From Spirosoma fluviale (GTDB lineage: Bacteria > Bacteroidota > Bacteroidia > Cytophagales > Spirosomataceae): DNA of 64,000 nucleotides. The notes beneath the pieces are model-generated. The model was not told the origin of the DNA. It saw only the letters and a program-made list of their open reading frames with translations, and ran no database searches. Position 1 is the first letter of the stretch; every line of letters begins with the position of its first letter. Location: NCBI RefSeq assembly GCF_900230225.1, contig NZ_OCNH01000003.1, forward strand, positions 558,001 through 622,000, in the 5' to 3' direction. This document shows positions 9,284 to 17,550 of this stretch, in pieces. A program made the translations under genes and the position numbers.

Positions 9284-9712
9284 ATGAGAAACATATACAC
9301 AGTTTTTGCATGGTTACTAATTAACATGAGTTGTGAATCGACTAGTAAGAATCAGTCTCCGTCAGATAGTAGGTATCGTACTTTAACCAGTGCTGATTTA
9401 AGAGGTAAAACTTTTGAAGGCAAACTTCATCCAAAAACCTCAGTTCATCAGGAAAATAAAACTCTGGAAAAAATTGGAGATCAGGCCAGGATAAAGTATC
9501 AGTTTAAAGGAAATAATGAGGTGTCCTACCGTATTGACTTAGAAAGTATGGCTAATGAGTTGGTTTTTTCGTGGCATTTAGATGGAGATTCTCTCACGTT
9601 CGAACAGTCAAAAAATGGTCAAGCCCAAAGAATTCAGTATCTAATTAGACGATCTATCAATGGGTTTACTTTGGAGAATGATGAGTACTTCATTTATCTA
9701 ATGGAAAATTGA
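9284..9712 (+). CDS. Small putative lipoprotein, function unknown
   Basis: 142 residues from the ATG at 9284 (a GTG at 9278 is also in frame). The N-terminus MRNIYTVFAWLLINMSC is a short signal with a lipobox-like cysteine at residue 17, followed by a Ser/Asn-rich linker. The rest is hydrophilic and probably beta-rich, with alternating charged and aromatic residues. The pattern of short strands ending in a YFIYLMEN tail recalls small lipocalin-like Bacteroidota lipoproteins, but I recognise no named family. The gene is clearly more AT-rich than its neighbours and sits next to two gene fragments, so it may be recently acquired or poorly conserved. Confidence 0.6.
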   Translation: MRNIYTVFAWLLINMSCESTSKNQSPSDSRYRTLTSADLRGKTFEGKLHPKTSVHQENKTLEKIGDQARIKYQFKGNNEVSYRIDLESMANELVFSWHLDGDSLTFEQSKNGQAQRIQYLIRRSINGFTLENDEYFIYLMEN

Positions 9713-9792
9713 TTTTCCTGTTGTACAACTACACGTATTCACGCTAGTTACTAACGATGTCACCCGCGCACCCGCTCTCTCAGGATGGAGGA

Positions 9793-12312
9793 TCAGACGG
9801 GTAAGTAGACGCTGAAGGTGGCTCCGTTTCCGGGCTGGCTGGTGGCGGTGATCGCTCCCCCGTGATTGGCGGCCACTTTCTCGCAGATGGCCAAACCAAT
9901 GCCCGTCCCTTCATACTGTCCTTTGCCCTGTAGGCGCTGAAACACCTGAAAAATACGATCTATGTACTTCTCCTCGAAACCAATGCCGTTATCGATTACG
10001 TCGATGCGGTGGTAAGCGGTAGCCGTCCGTGTGGGTCTGACCAAGAGAGGAAGATCGGTAGCGGGTACTGTGTTGACCCTGATTTGAATGTGGGGCGTTG
10101 TATCGGGCCGGCGGAACTTCAGGGCATTGCTTAGGAGATTCAGAAAGAGCTGGCCCAGTTGCGACGCGTCGCCCAGCACCATAGGTAAGGGGGCCACCTC
10201 AATTAAGGCCCCGGTCTCTGTTATCCGAAGCTCTAAATCGGTAAGCGCCCACTGGACGGCCTCACTCAAAGCGATTGCCCGCGTGGCTTCCTGGCGTGTG
10301 GAAATGCGGGAATACGTCAGCAAATCCCGGATGAGCACTGACATCCGGTAAGCGGACGACTGCATTCGGTTCAGGTGGTCGAGACCTTCGCCTAACGTTT
10401 CGGCATACTGGTCTTTCAACAGATCACCAAACTGCTGAATCTTGCGCAGGGGTTCCTGTAAGTCATGCGAAGCTACATAGGCGAACTGCCCAAGGTTCTC
10501 GTTCGAGCGTTGCAGATCCTGGATCGACGCCTGCAACTGCTGGGTTCGTTGCTGGACTTGCAGGTCCAGCTCTGTAGACAGCTTCCGTAAACGAGCTTCA
10601 CTCTCTGCCAGCTCCTGGCGGGCAATTGCCTGATCATGAACGTCCACTACGGTGCCAATCATACCGACATAGGTTCCGTCTGCCGCAAAGCGGGGCCTTC
10701 CCAGGTCAACAGACCAGCGGTATTGCCCGTCGTGTTGGCGTAATCGGTAGAGCGCCCTGAAGGCAGTATGGTGCTGGTTGGCCTCGATAAATAGCCGCCC
10801 CGTTTCGGCCTTGTCGTCGGGGTGGGTAGCGTCGAGCCAGCCAAACCCTTGGGCTTCCGTGGTCGTTTGACCGGTAACTTCGTACCACTGTCCATTGAGA
10901 TAGGTACAGTAGCCATCGGGCTGAGTCTCCCAAATAATGGCGGGTACGGCATCGGTTAGCTGCCGTAAGTAAGCCTCGCTTTCTTTCCTCTGTTGTTGGG
11001 CTAATACCTCCTGTGTTACCTCTACGGCCATTTCCAGGATGGCGTATACGTTACCAGCCGCATTGACAAGGGGCTTCAGGCTAATATCGAAGTAATAGGT
11101 TCCTGGTACGCCATTAATCACCAGATCGGCCGGAGCGCCTTTGGCGTCAAAGGGTTTTCCCGTGGTAAATACGTTATCTAAGAGCTGGATGGCGGGTCCG
11201 TCGACGGATCGGATTAAGACCTCCCGGATCGGTTTGCCTACAATGGATGGCCCCTGGCCAAAAAAAGTAATCATGGCCTCATTGGCGAGATCAATTCGCA
11301 TCTCGGAACCTACAAAGAGACAGGTAGCAACGGGTGCCTGCTCAATAAGGGTGCGAAATTTGGCTTCACTGGCCTCCAGGGCCTGCCGGGATACTACCTG
11401 CCCGGTTACATCCTGGCAAAGCAGAATGACGCCGGTGGTGGTACCATCCAACTCGTTATAAGGCTGTGCTACCAGGTTAAAATAGCCTTCTTTTTTATTC
11501 CCTTCTACCAATACAGCGTAGGGATGATCGTACAGGTAAAGTGGGTTTCCCGTTAATCTGACCTGTTCAATAAGCGGATACAAGTCCGCTTTGGCTTCGG
11601 AAAGAACGTCGAATAAGCATTTCCCCTGCAAGTCGTCCAGACGTCGATTAATGAGTTGAGCATAAGACTCGTTAACAATCTCAATCCTCAAATCCTGTCC
11701 ACTCACAACAACGATGCCCACAGATGCTTTAGCTACCAACTGCTGAAAGCGTTGCTCGGAGGCTCGGAGCCGGTTGAAACTTTGTACTTTCTGGGTCGTT
11801 TCGAAGCAGGTGACCAGCACACCCGCCACTCGGCCAGACTCGTCTTTTACAGGACTGTGACTGAATGTCCAGTAAACATCGTCAAGCTGGCCATTGCGGT
11901 AAATGGGAATGAGCTGGTCTTCGCTCCAGGTAGCCGGGCCTCCATCCATTACCTGCTTAATTAAAGGGTAAACCGTTGGCCATACTTCCGGCCAGCATTC
12001 TTCCCCTTTCTGGCCCAGGGCGGTTGGGTGTTTGCCGGTATTGCCCAGGCTGGGTCGGTAAGCATCGTTATAAAACTGAATCAGTTCCGGCCCCCACCAC
12101 AAAAACATCGGAAATCGGGCATTGAGGACAATGCTCAGTGTAACGCACAGGCTCTGGGGCCATTGGTCGGGGGTACCCAGCGACGTATTCGACCAGTTGT
12201 ACTGTCGGGTAAGCGCCCCCATTTCGCCACCGTCGGCCAGAAAGGGGTATATATGGGCGGTAGCAGCTGTTTTCAAGCGATTACAGTCTATAAGTATAGG
12301 CAAGTTAACCAA
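9793..12312 (-). CDS. Multi-PAS sensor histidine kinase
   Basis: About 839 residues with no transmembrane helix, so a cytoplasmic hybrid-free sensor kinase. An N-terminal PAS/GAF-like domain (about 35-175) contains the PDQWPQSL and PMFLWWGPELIQFYNDAY signatures of a large Bacteroidota kinase class. Three more PAS domains follow near 185-310, 315-440 and 448-570. A coiled coil leads to a HisKA domain with phospho-acceptor H616 in ASHDLQEPL. The HATPase_c domain has N-box NLLSNALKF, G1 DNGIGF and G2 GTGIGLAIC. The start is uncertain: codon 1 here is TTG, and the first in-frame ATG (12222) would cut into the conserved FLADGGEMGAL segment. No response regulator is adjacent, so it is an orphan kinase. 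Confidence 0.92.
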   Translation of the reverse strand: MVNLPILIDCNRLKTAATAHIYPFLADGGEMGALTRQYNWSNTSLGTPDQWPQSLCVTLSIVLNARFPMFLWWGPELIQFYNDAYRPSLGNTGKHPTALGQKGEECWPEVWPTVYPLIKQVMDGGPATWSEDQLIPIYRNGQLDDVYWTFSHSPVKDESGRVAGVLVTCFETTQKVQSFNRLRASEQRFQQLVAKASVGIVVVSGQDLRIEIVNESYAQLINRRLDDLQGKCLFDVLSEAKADLYPLIEQVRLTGNPLYLYDHPYAVLVEGNKKEGYFNLVAQPYNELDGTTTGVILLCQDVTGQVVSRQALEASEAKFRTLIEQAPVATCLFVGSEMRIDLANEAMITFFGQGPSIVGKPIREVLIRSVDGPAIQLLDNVFTTGKPFDAKGAPADLVINGVPGTYYFDISLKPLVNAAGNVYAILEMAVEVTQEVLAQQQRKESEAYLRQLTDAVPAIIWETQPDGYCTYLNGQWYEVTGQTTTEAQGFGWLDATHPDDKAETGRLFIEANQHHTAFRALYRLRQHDGQYRWSVDLGRPRFAADGTYVGMIGTVVDVHDQAIARQELAESEARLRKLSTELDLQVQQRTQQLQASIQDLQRSNENLGQFAYVASHDLQEPLRKIQQFGDLLKDQYAETLGEGLDHLNRMQSSAYRMSVLIRDLLTYSRISTRQEATRAIALSEAVQWALTDLELRITETGALIEVAPLPMVLGDASQLGQLFLNLLSNALKFRRPDTTPHIQIRVNTVPATDLPLLVRPTRTATAYHRIDVIDNGIGFEEKYIDRIFQVFQRLQGKGQYEGTGIGLAICEKVAANHGGAITATSQPGNGATFSVYLPV

Positions 12313-12738
12313 TCGAAAACAATTAATTGAGCAACCCGGAGCAGAACGAACGAGTTTGGCGGTTACTGATGCTTCAGTAATCTGTAAAGTTGACCGCTGT
12401 AGCTACCGGGCACGGTTTAGTAGACGGTATACCCTTAGTTATGAGTGTAATCACTCGATTTAAGAGTTACAAACTAATTCATTAAGGTACGTACCCTTAT
12501 TATAATGCGTAGTAGAAAATGGGCACTTAATGTAAGTTAGTAAGGTAAATATATCATTTTCAGTTGTCTATATCTGAAGTCAATAAACTATCTTCATTTT
12601 TTGATGTTCGATAACAACAGGGGGCATATACGTTGATCGGATATATACTTTTTACAAGCCTCAGTGGTCGTTATAAGCCGGATACGACACTACTACCGCA
12701 ATCGGCCTATTCATTCGTTAAGTTTATCGAAGCATGCT
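12313..12738. other. Intergenic region between divergent regulators
   Basis: An AT-rich stretch between the kinase (leftward) and the AraC-type regulator (rightward). It must hold both promoters. No convincing ORF, RNA gene or long repeat was seen. The open frame that runs into the regulator from 12664 is not kept because the better start is the ATG at 12739. Confidence 0.5.
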
Positions 12739-13314
12739 ATGAAACTCTACATCAAATATATGGTCAGTATGCGTTGTAAATTGGTAGTACAGGCAACGCT
12801 GGATAAACTCGGTCTGGATCACGAACGGATCGAGTTAGGGGAGGTGGAACTTAAAGAGGCCATCACGAAGGAGCAATGGAACGAGTTGAACAGTGCTTTA
12901 TTGACAGTAGGTCTAGAATTAACGGATAACCGGAAAGCGATACTGATTGAACGAGTAAAAACGGTCATTATTGATCTGGTGCATTATGCCAGCGATATAC
13001 CTAAAATCAATAACTCTAACTATATCAGTGAAAAACTTCACTACGATTATACGTATCTGGCTAATCTGTTCTCGGAAGTAACGGGCTTCACCATTGAGAA
13101 ATACATCATCAACCACAAAATAGAGAGGGTAAAAGAACTGTTGCTCTACGATGAACTTACGCTTACACAGATAGCTAATAAATTGAATTACAGCAGTGTA
13201 GCGCATCTGTCTGCCCAGTTCAAGAAAGTAACGGGTCTTACTCCCAGCCTGTATAAACAGCTCTCATTCAATAAACGCACAGCCCTCGAAGATGTAGGCG
13301 TTTTAACATCATGA
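12739..13314 (+). CDS. AraC-family transcriptional regulator
   Basis: 191 residues from the ATG at 12739; a longer frame from 12664 lacks conserved sequence. The N-terminal part begins with a beta-strand and MRCKLVVQATLDKLGL, a small non-sensor domain that precedes many Bacteroidota AraC-type helix-turn-helix regions. The C-terminal 100 residues are the double HTH: helix-turn-helix 1 around LHYDYTYLANLFSEVTG and the second around LTLTQIANKLNYSSVAHLSAQFKKVTG, followed by the usual P-S-x-Y-K end. It should bind DNA as an activator or repressor. It is followed by a tandem 11-bp repeat and then the ice-binding-fold gene in the same direction, so that gene is a possible target. Confidence 0.9.
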   Translation: MKLYIKYMVSMRCKLVVQATLDKLGLDHERIELGEVELKEAITKEQWNELNSALLTVGLELTDNRKAILIERVKTVIIDLVHYASDIPKINNSNYISEKLHYDYTYLANLFSEVTGFTIEKYIINHKIERVKELLLYDELTLTQIANKLNYSSVAHLSAQFKKVTGLTPSLYKQLSFNKRTALEDVGVLTS

Positions 13315-13318
13315 AGTC

Positions 13319-13346
13319 AATAATGTGACAATAATGTAACAATAAG
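13319..13346 (+). repeat. Tandem 11-bp direct repeat upstream of the DUF3494 gene
   Basis: AATAATGTGAC (13319-13329) is followed directly by AATAATGTAAC (13330-13340), one mismatch apart, and by a partial third unit AATAAG. It starts 5 bp after the regulator stop and about 80 bp before the DUF3494 start. Eleven-bp spacing puts the units on one face of the helix, as for AraC-type sites. Binding is inferred, not shown. Confidence 0.4.
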
Positions 13347-13425
13347 ATTGTAAAGTATAAGAAAGGTTGGCATTAAGAGGTTTAAGTTTGTTTTGAGGAA
13401 ACTTTAATGTTTTAATGACAACGAA

Positions 13426-14652
13426 ATGGCACAAAGAATTTTACTTTATCTAATCCTGGTAACTCTGCTAATCCTCCCGAAAGTAGGGTTCGGGCAGACG
13501 CTGAACTTGGGGACCACCTCCGGATTTGCGCTCTTCACGGCAAACGGAGCACTTACCAATACGGGGGCATCGGCAGTTGTAGGTGATATTGGTACGAATG
13601 TGGGGGCCATTAGTGGCTTCGAAACCGCATCCGTAACGGGCAGTACCCGTCTTGCCGGAAGTGCCCAGTCTACGCAGGCAGCCCTTGACGTTGTAGCGGC
13701 CTATAACTCGATAGGTTTATTCACCTGCGGTACGCAGATAGCCGCTGAGTTAGGCGGTCAGACGCTGTCGCCGGGAGTCTCCTGTCAGAGTACGGCTTCG
13801 CCTACCACATTAAACGGAACGCTGACATTAAGCGGGTCAGGTACTTTCATTATCAAGCTGAGCAGTGCTCTGGTTACCGGAACCAACTCCAGTATCGTGC
13901 TGACAAATGGAGCTACCGCCAACAACGTATTTTTCCGGATAGAAGGAGCGGCAACGCTGAATACTGGTTCTTCGTTCAAGGGAACTATACTGGCCCTGGG
14001 TGCTATCGTTCTGAGCACCTCAACCCTCGAAGGTAGAGCCCTGTCGACAACCGGAGCCATTACCCTGAATGCCAGCAATGTTACGACTGTGGCAGCCCCA
14101 GCCCCGCTACCGGTTTCGCTGGCGTCCTTCACGGCTAAGGCCCAGCCCGATCATACGGTGAGAATAGACTGGACAACTTCGCTGGAAACCAACAACAAAA
14201 GCTTCCTGATCGAACGCAGCAAAGATCTCCGGCTCTTTGAGACCGTAGGTGTCGTGAGCGAACTGGCCCCTATGAGTAACGCCCTGAAGACCTACAATCT
14301 GGTTGACGCGATGCCTTATGCGGGTACCAGTTACTATCGTTTGACCCAGACCGATCTGAACGGTAAAACCAGTGTTTACCCGGCTGTTTCGGTGGTGTTG
14401 CGGGACGATGCCTATGGTGTATTTCCTAACCCGGTAGTGGGTGAGGGGCGTTTTGACCTCCGGCTGGATGAGCCCGAAACGGCAACGGTACGTTTTTATA
14501 GTGCAGACGGCCGTGTACTACCGCTTCAGAAAACGGGCGTTGAGTCGGGCAAGCTACTCCTGAAAATGAGCAGCAAACTGGCAACCGGCGTATACGTATT
14601 AACCGTAGAAGAGCGGGGGCAGGCTCGCCAGCACCGTATCGTTATCGAGTAA
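13426..14652 (+). CDS. Secreted ice-binding-fold (DUF3494) protein with T9SS C-terminal sorting domain
   Basis: 408 residues. A signal peptide (about 1-24, ending FGQ) is followed by a DUF3494 beta-solenoid (about 25-225). Its hallmarks are the FALFTANGALTNTG opening, VVGDIGTN, the GNLST-like ELGGQTLSPGV segment, FIIKLSSALVTG, the FFRIEGAATLNTGSSFKGTILA core and the closing GRALSTTGAITLNAS. Residues 230-330 form a beta-sandwich linker, and residues 335-408 are a type A T9SS sorting domain (VFPNPV, then GVYVLTV near the end). In known proteins this fold binds ice or acts as an adhesin. The ice-binding face cannot be judged without a model. SprA, encoded in the same window, belongs to the expected export route. 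Confidence 0.9.
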   Translation: MAQRILLYLILVTLLILPKVGFGQTLNLGTTSGFALFTANGALTNTGASAVVGDIGTNVGAISGFETASVTGSTRLAGSAQSTQAALDVVAAYNSIGLFTCGTQIAAELGGQTLSPGVSCQSTASPTTLNGTLTLSGSGTFIIKLSSALVTGTNSSIVLTNGATANNVFFRIEGAATLNTGSSFKGTILALGAIVLSTSTLEGRALSTTGAITLNASNVTTVAAPAPLPVSLASFTAKAQPDHTVRIDWTTSLETNNKSFLIERSKDLRLFETVGVVSELAPMSNALKTYNLVDAMPYAGTSYYRLTQTDLNGKTSVYPAVSVVLRDDAYGVFPNPVVGEGRFDLRLDEPETATVRFYSADGRVLPLQKTGVESGKLLLKMSSKLATGVYVLTVEERGQARQHRIVIE

Positions 14653-14703
14653 GGGTTTACGTATCAACTTTAGGGATTTTACCCCACTAACTTTTCAAGA
14701 CTC

Positions 14704-14844
14704 ATGAGCAAAAAAGCTGTACATATATCGGCTTCGGCCCCTAAAAAGGCGTATAAAACCCCTAAGATCAAATCGCTGGGTAATGTGAAGCAACTGACGC
14801 TAAAAACTGGTTCGGCCGTTGATGGTTTCGGTACGTTTACCTAA
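14704..14844 (+). CDS. 46-residue peptide with lasso-peptide-type leader (orphan RiPP precursor candidate)
   Basis: ATG at 14704, stop TAA at 14842-14844, giving 46 codons. Residues 17-32 are YKTPKIKSLGNVKQLT. This matches the lasso leader consensus YxxPxLxxxGxxxxxTx position by position (Y17, P20, I22 in place of L, G26, T32). The N-terminus is Lys/Ala-rich. If cleavage follows the family rule, after the residue behind T32, the core would be 13 residues starting at K34 with an Asp at core position 7, where a lasso ring acceptor can lie. A Lys at core position 1 is unusual. No cyclase, RRE protein or transglutaminase-like protease gene is in the window. It lies 52 bp after the DUF3494 gene and ends 20 bp before a strong palindromic terminator, so it is either the last gene of that transcript or separately expressed. 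Confidence 0.7.
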   Translation: MSKKAVHISASAPKKAYKTPKIKSLGNVKQLTLKTGSAVDGFGTFT

Positions 14845-14864
14845 ACGGTTTAGCTGACGGTATA

Positions 14865-14908
14865 AAAAGAGCCTGGTTAGTCATCGCGATGACTAACCAG
14901 GCTCTTTT
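14865..14908. terminator. Bidirectional terminator, perfect 44-bp palindrome
   Basis: Two 22-bp arms (14865-14886 and 14887-14908) are exact reverse complements with no spacer. Each strand starts with AAAA and ends with TTTT, so it can stop transcription from the peptide gene (rightward) and from the DUF5009 gene (leftward). Confidence 0.85.
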
Positions 14909-14939
14909 CATATATCACCAATCTGCTTCAGCGCGGAGC

Positions 14940-16085
14940 TTACACCCGCAGGAACACTTTTTTCTTGTACAGGATGTACAGGAAGACCCATTTAACAGCT
15001 AGAAAGGCCAGTACCGCACCAACAGCCGTTACCACTTCGGACGTAGACTGTTTGAGCAGACCGCCGAAGAAAAAACGAGCCGCGTACTCGAAGTCAATGA
15101 ATTCGCCCGCCAGATAAATCAGGATGGAGTTCATACCGATGACGGTGAAGAAGAATGTCCAGCCCTTAATGCCTTTTACGTCGATGACCCAGTAAAATAG
15201 GGCCAGCAACATTAAGCTCAGACCACCCGTAACCAGTACAAACGAGCTGGTCCAGAGGTTTTTATTGATAGGGAAGATGAAATCCCAAAGGCAGCCGAGC
15301 AGCACGAAAACTGCCCCTGCGCCGAGCAGCAGCACCGCTTTTTGATTGCCCGTTCGGCCATGTGTCCGCAGAAATGTACCAGCAAAAATGCCCAGCAGCG
15401 TGTTGCCGATGGCAGGGATCGTGGAGAATAACCCTTCCGGATCATGGATCGTTTTGTACAGATGGCCCGGCACCACCAGTCGGTCAATATAACTGGCCAG
15501 ATTGCACTCCATCGTGAGCACACCCGCTCCACAGCCGGGTACGGGTACCAGCATCATCAGGGCCCAGTAACCCAGCAGCAGCCCAACGAACCAGATGTAC
15601 TGGGTGCGCGGGCGAGCATACAGGTAGATCAATTGCCCAAACATTCCCGCCAGACCAATACGCCCCAGTACACTCGAAAAGCGCATATCTTCGAAGACCC
15701 GGTTAAACAGCCCATTGTTATAAACGATGCCCAGCAGAACCAGAATAAGCCCCCGGCCAATGATCTTGCGGGCAATTTGCGCTTTGTCCGTTCCCTTGTC
15801 CAGCCGCGACCCGATTGAAAACGGCGTCGATACGCCCGCCATGAACATGAACAGCGGAAAAATGAGGTCATAGGCCCTGAAACCATTCCAGGCCGGGTGC
15901 GAAAACTGGTCGGCCAGCAGAATAGCGCCCGCCCAGCCGGTCGTCTTGGCCAGCACGTGGAAAATTTCCTCACCGCCCATGATCCAGAACATATCGAAAC
16001 CGCGCAGTGTATCGAGGGAGAGAAGCCGTTTAACGGGAGTTGGCTGAGCAATAGCCGGTTCAATGGGCGTATGTAATGTACTCAT
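14940..16085 (-). CDS. DUF5009 / heparan-alpha-glucosaminide N-acetyltransferase-like membrane protein
   Basis: 381 residues with about ten membrane helices. The N-terminal signature RLLSLDTLRGFDMFWIMGGE (about 19-38) is typical of DUF5009/HGSNAT-like proteins, with DLIFPLFMFMAGVSTPFS following near 74-91. The C-terminal helix ends in a basic tail. Human HGSNAT carries an acetyl group across the lysosomal membrane to a terminal glucosamine; bacterial members probably acetylate a sugar or glycan at the inner membrane, but their substrates are largely unknown. It is the last gene of the minus-strand cluster, 62 bp after the phosphatase. The fragment at the left edge of the window looks like a relative. 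Confidence 0.85.
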   Translation of the reverse strand: MSTLHTPIEPAIAQPTPVKRLLSLDTLRGFDMFWIMGGEEIFHVLAKTTGWAGAILLADQFSHPAWNGFRAYDLIFPLFMFMAGVSTPFSIGSRLDKGTDKAQIARKIIGRGLILVLLGIVYNNGLFNRVFEDMRFSSVLGRIGLAGMFGQLIYLYARPRTQYIWFVGLLLGYWALMMLVPVPGCGAGVLTMECNLASYIDRLVVPGHLYKTIHDPEGLFSTIPAIGNTLLGIFAGTFLRTHGRTGNQKAVLLLGAGAVFVLLGCLWDFIFPINKNLWTSSFVLVTGGLSLMLLALFYWVIDVKGIKGWTFFFTVIGMNSILIYLAGEFIDFEYAARFFFGGLLKQSTSEVVTAVGAVLAFLAVKWVFLYILYKKKVFLRV

Positions 16086-16147
16086 TCGAAAAGAAGTCAG
16101 GGATAAGAGAGGGGTTTGGTAAGCGAGATGTATAGCACCAGCCCAAA

Positions 16148-17530
16148 TTAGTCTTTTTTTGCCTGTTTTCGGGCTTTATACGCCTTAAAACGATTATTGT
16201 ATTCCTGCATCTGGTCGGGTGTGTATCGTTTCTGGTACTCCGCCGGTAGGTCGAGCCGTTCGGGAGCCAGTGCCGGAGCCTGATCGACAAGTGTATTTTG
16301 TCCTTTGCTGTTCTTGATCAGCTCGAACGAATCGTATTTATCGCCCGTCACTGTGTAGGACTGATACGACAGTTTATCGCCGTCGATCGAAATCGTCTGG
16401 TACAACTGGGTATTGGAGGCCGCCCGGTCCATCCAGTTCTGCAAACCAATGTCGTACATTTTAGGGCCGCTGACCGACACTACATAAATGGGTCCGTCGG
16501 GGTGTTTACGGCTTTTCCCCAGGGGCATGTTCAGGCCCCGGCCGTAGGTGTGGTCGTGCCCCTGCAAAACCAGATCGACCCCCATTTTTTTGTAAATGGG
16601 CTCTATCCGCTCGCGCCATTCATCGTTGTCGCGCCCCTGTTTCGTGGAATAGATGGGGTGATGGTGCACGACAACCGTCCAGCGGCTGGGGTTGTTGGTC
16701 AATACCTGCCTGAGCCAGTCTGCCTGTGCCCTCAGCACGGTCGAATCCAGCAGGGCGGCCTGCGAGTTCAGGGAAATAAAACGGGTGCCCTGATAATCCA
16801 TAAAGTACGTGGTTTCTTCCAGACCTTTTGGTCCGTTTTCGGGTAGTACGAAGGAGGGACGCCAGTGTTTCGATACCTGCGTCTTACCCTTTTCGTCCTT
16901 AAAATACTCGTGGTTGCCGGGCGTGGCCAGCGTGGGCACCATGCCGTTGATCCAGCCCCCCGCTTCGAACCACTCCGCCCACTGCCAGTCGGCGTTGGAG
17001 GTCGTGATGAGGTCGCCCGCATGGATCATCAGATTCGCTTTCGGCAGGGTCGAGTATGCGCCCCGAATGGCCCGTGACCAAAGCGACCGGATATCATTCT
17101 GGGCATCGCCGAAGTACAAAAATGAAAACGGCGCTGGCCGGTCCTGCGCCGTTCTGAAGTGAAACCACTCGCTCCAGTGAGTACCGTCGCCTACGCGATA
17201 CGCATATTGGGTGCCCGGCTTGAGATTTTTGAAATGGACTGAATGATACCGAACCGATTTGCCGTCGAGGACAACGCGTTCGGTGGTGGCCGTCACAACC
17301 TGGGCTTTGTCCACAAAATCGGGCGAGGGGTCGGCTTCGGCAATGGCCCCGACCGCGGTGGTAATGGTGGAGTCGGTTCGCCAGTTGACCGATTGGGAGG
17401 TGGCCGGATTGCCCTGCCAGCCCAGAACGAGCCGGTCGGGATAAGCCGTTGGGGAATAGTCTTTGTGGAGCTGTGCCCAAACCGGCGACAGGCTCAGGGC
17501 GAGCAAACAGGCAAGAAAATGTCGTTTCAT
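16148..17530 (-). CDS. Purple-acid-phosphatase-like metallophosphoesterase
   Basis: 460 residues. Signal peptide MKRHFLACLLALSLSPVWAQ, then an N-terminal fibronectin-III-like domain (about 28-130, ending in AYRVGDG and WFHFRTA) as in purple acid phosphatases. The metallophosphoesterase domain (about 138-385) has the metal-ligand motifs FLYFGDAQND, HAGDLI, GNHEY, VVHHHPIYS and GHDHTYGR. The C-terminal 60 residues are basic and Gln-rich. It is exported and should hydrolyse phosphomonoesters or diesters in the periplasm with a dinuclear metal centre. It follows the glycerophosphodiesterase gene by 20 bp, which suggests stepwise release of phosphate from a glycerophospho-compound. Confidence 0.9.
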   Translation of the reverse strand: MKRHFLACLLALSLSPVWAQLHKDYSPTAYPDRLVLGWQGNPATSQSVNWRTDSTITTAVGAIAEADPSPDFVDKAQVVTATTERVVLDGKSVRYHSVHFKNLKPGTQYAYRVGDGTHWSEWFHFRTAQDRPAPFSFLYFGDAQNDIRSLWSRAIRGAYSTLPKANLMIHAGDLITTSNADWQWAEWFEAGGWINGMVPTLATPGNHEYFKDEKGKTQVSKHWRPSFVLPENGPKGLEETTYFMDYQGTRFISLNSQAALLDSTVLRAQADWLRQVLTNNPSRWTVVVHHHPIYSTKQGRDNDEWRERIEPIYKKMGVDLVLQGHDHTYGRGLNMPLGKSRKHPDGPIYVVSVSGPKMYDIGLQNWMDRAASNTQLYQTISIDGDKLSYQSYTVTGDKYDSFELIKNSKGQNTLVDQAPALAPERLDLPAEYQKRYTPDQMQEYNNRFKAYKARKQAKKD

Positions 17531-17550
17531 GACGTGAAGGTAGTGTATGC

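Noticed and set aside
14704..14844. A full lasso-peptide biosynthetic cluster
   Set aside because: Only the precursor-like ORF is present; no cyclase, RRE or protease gene was found within the window on either strand.
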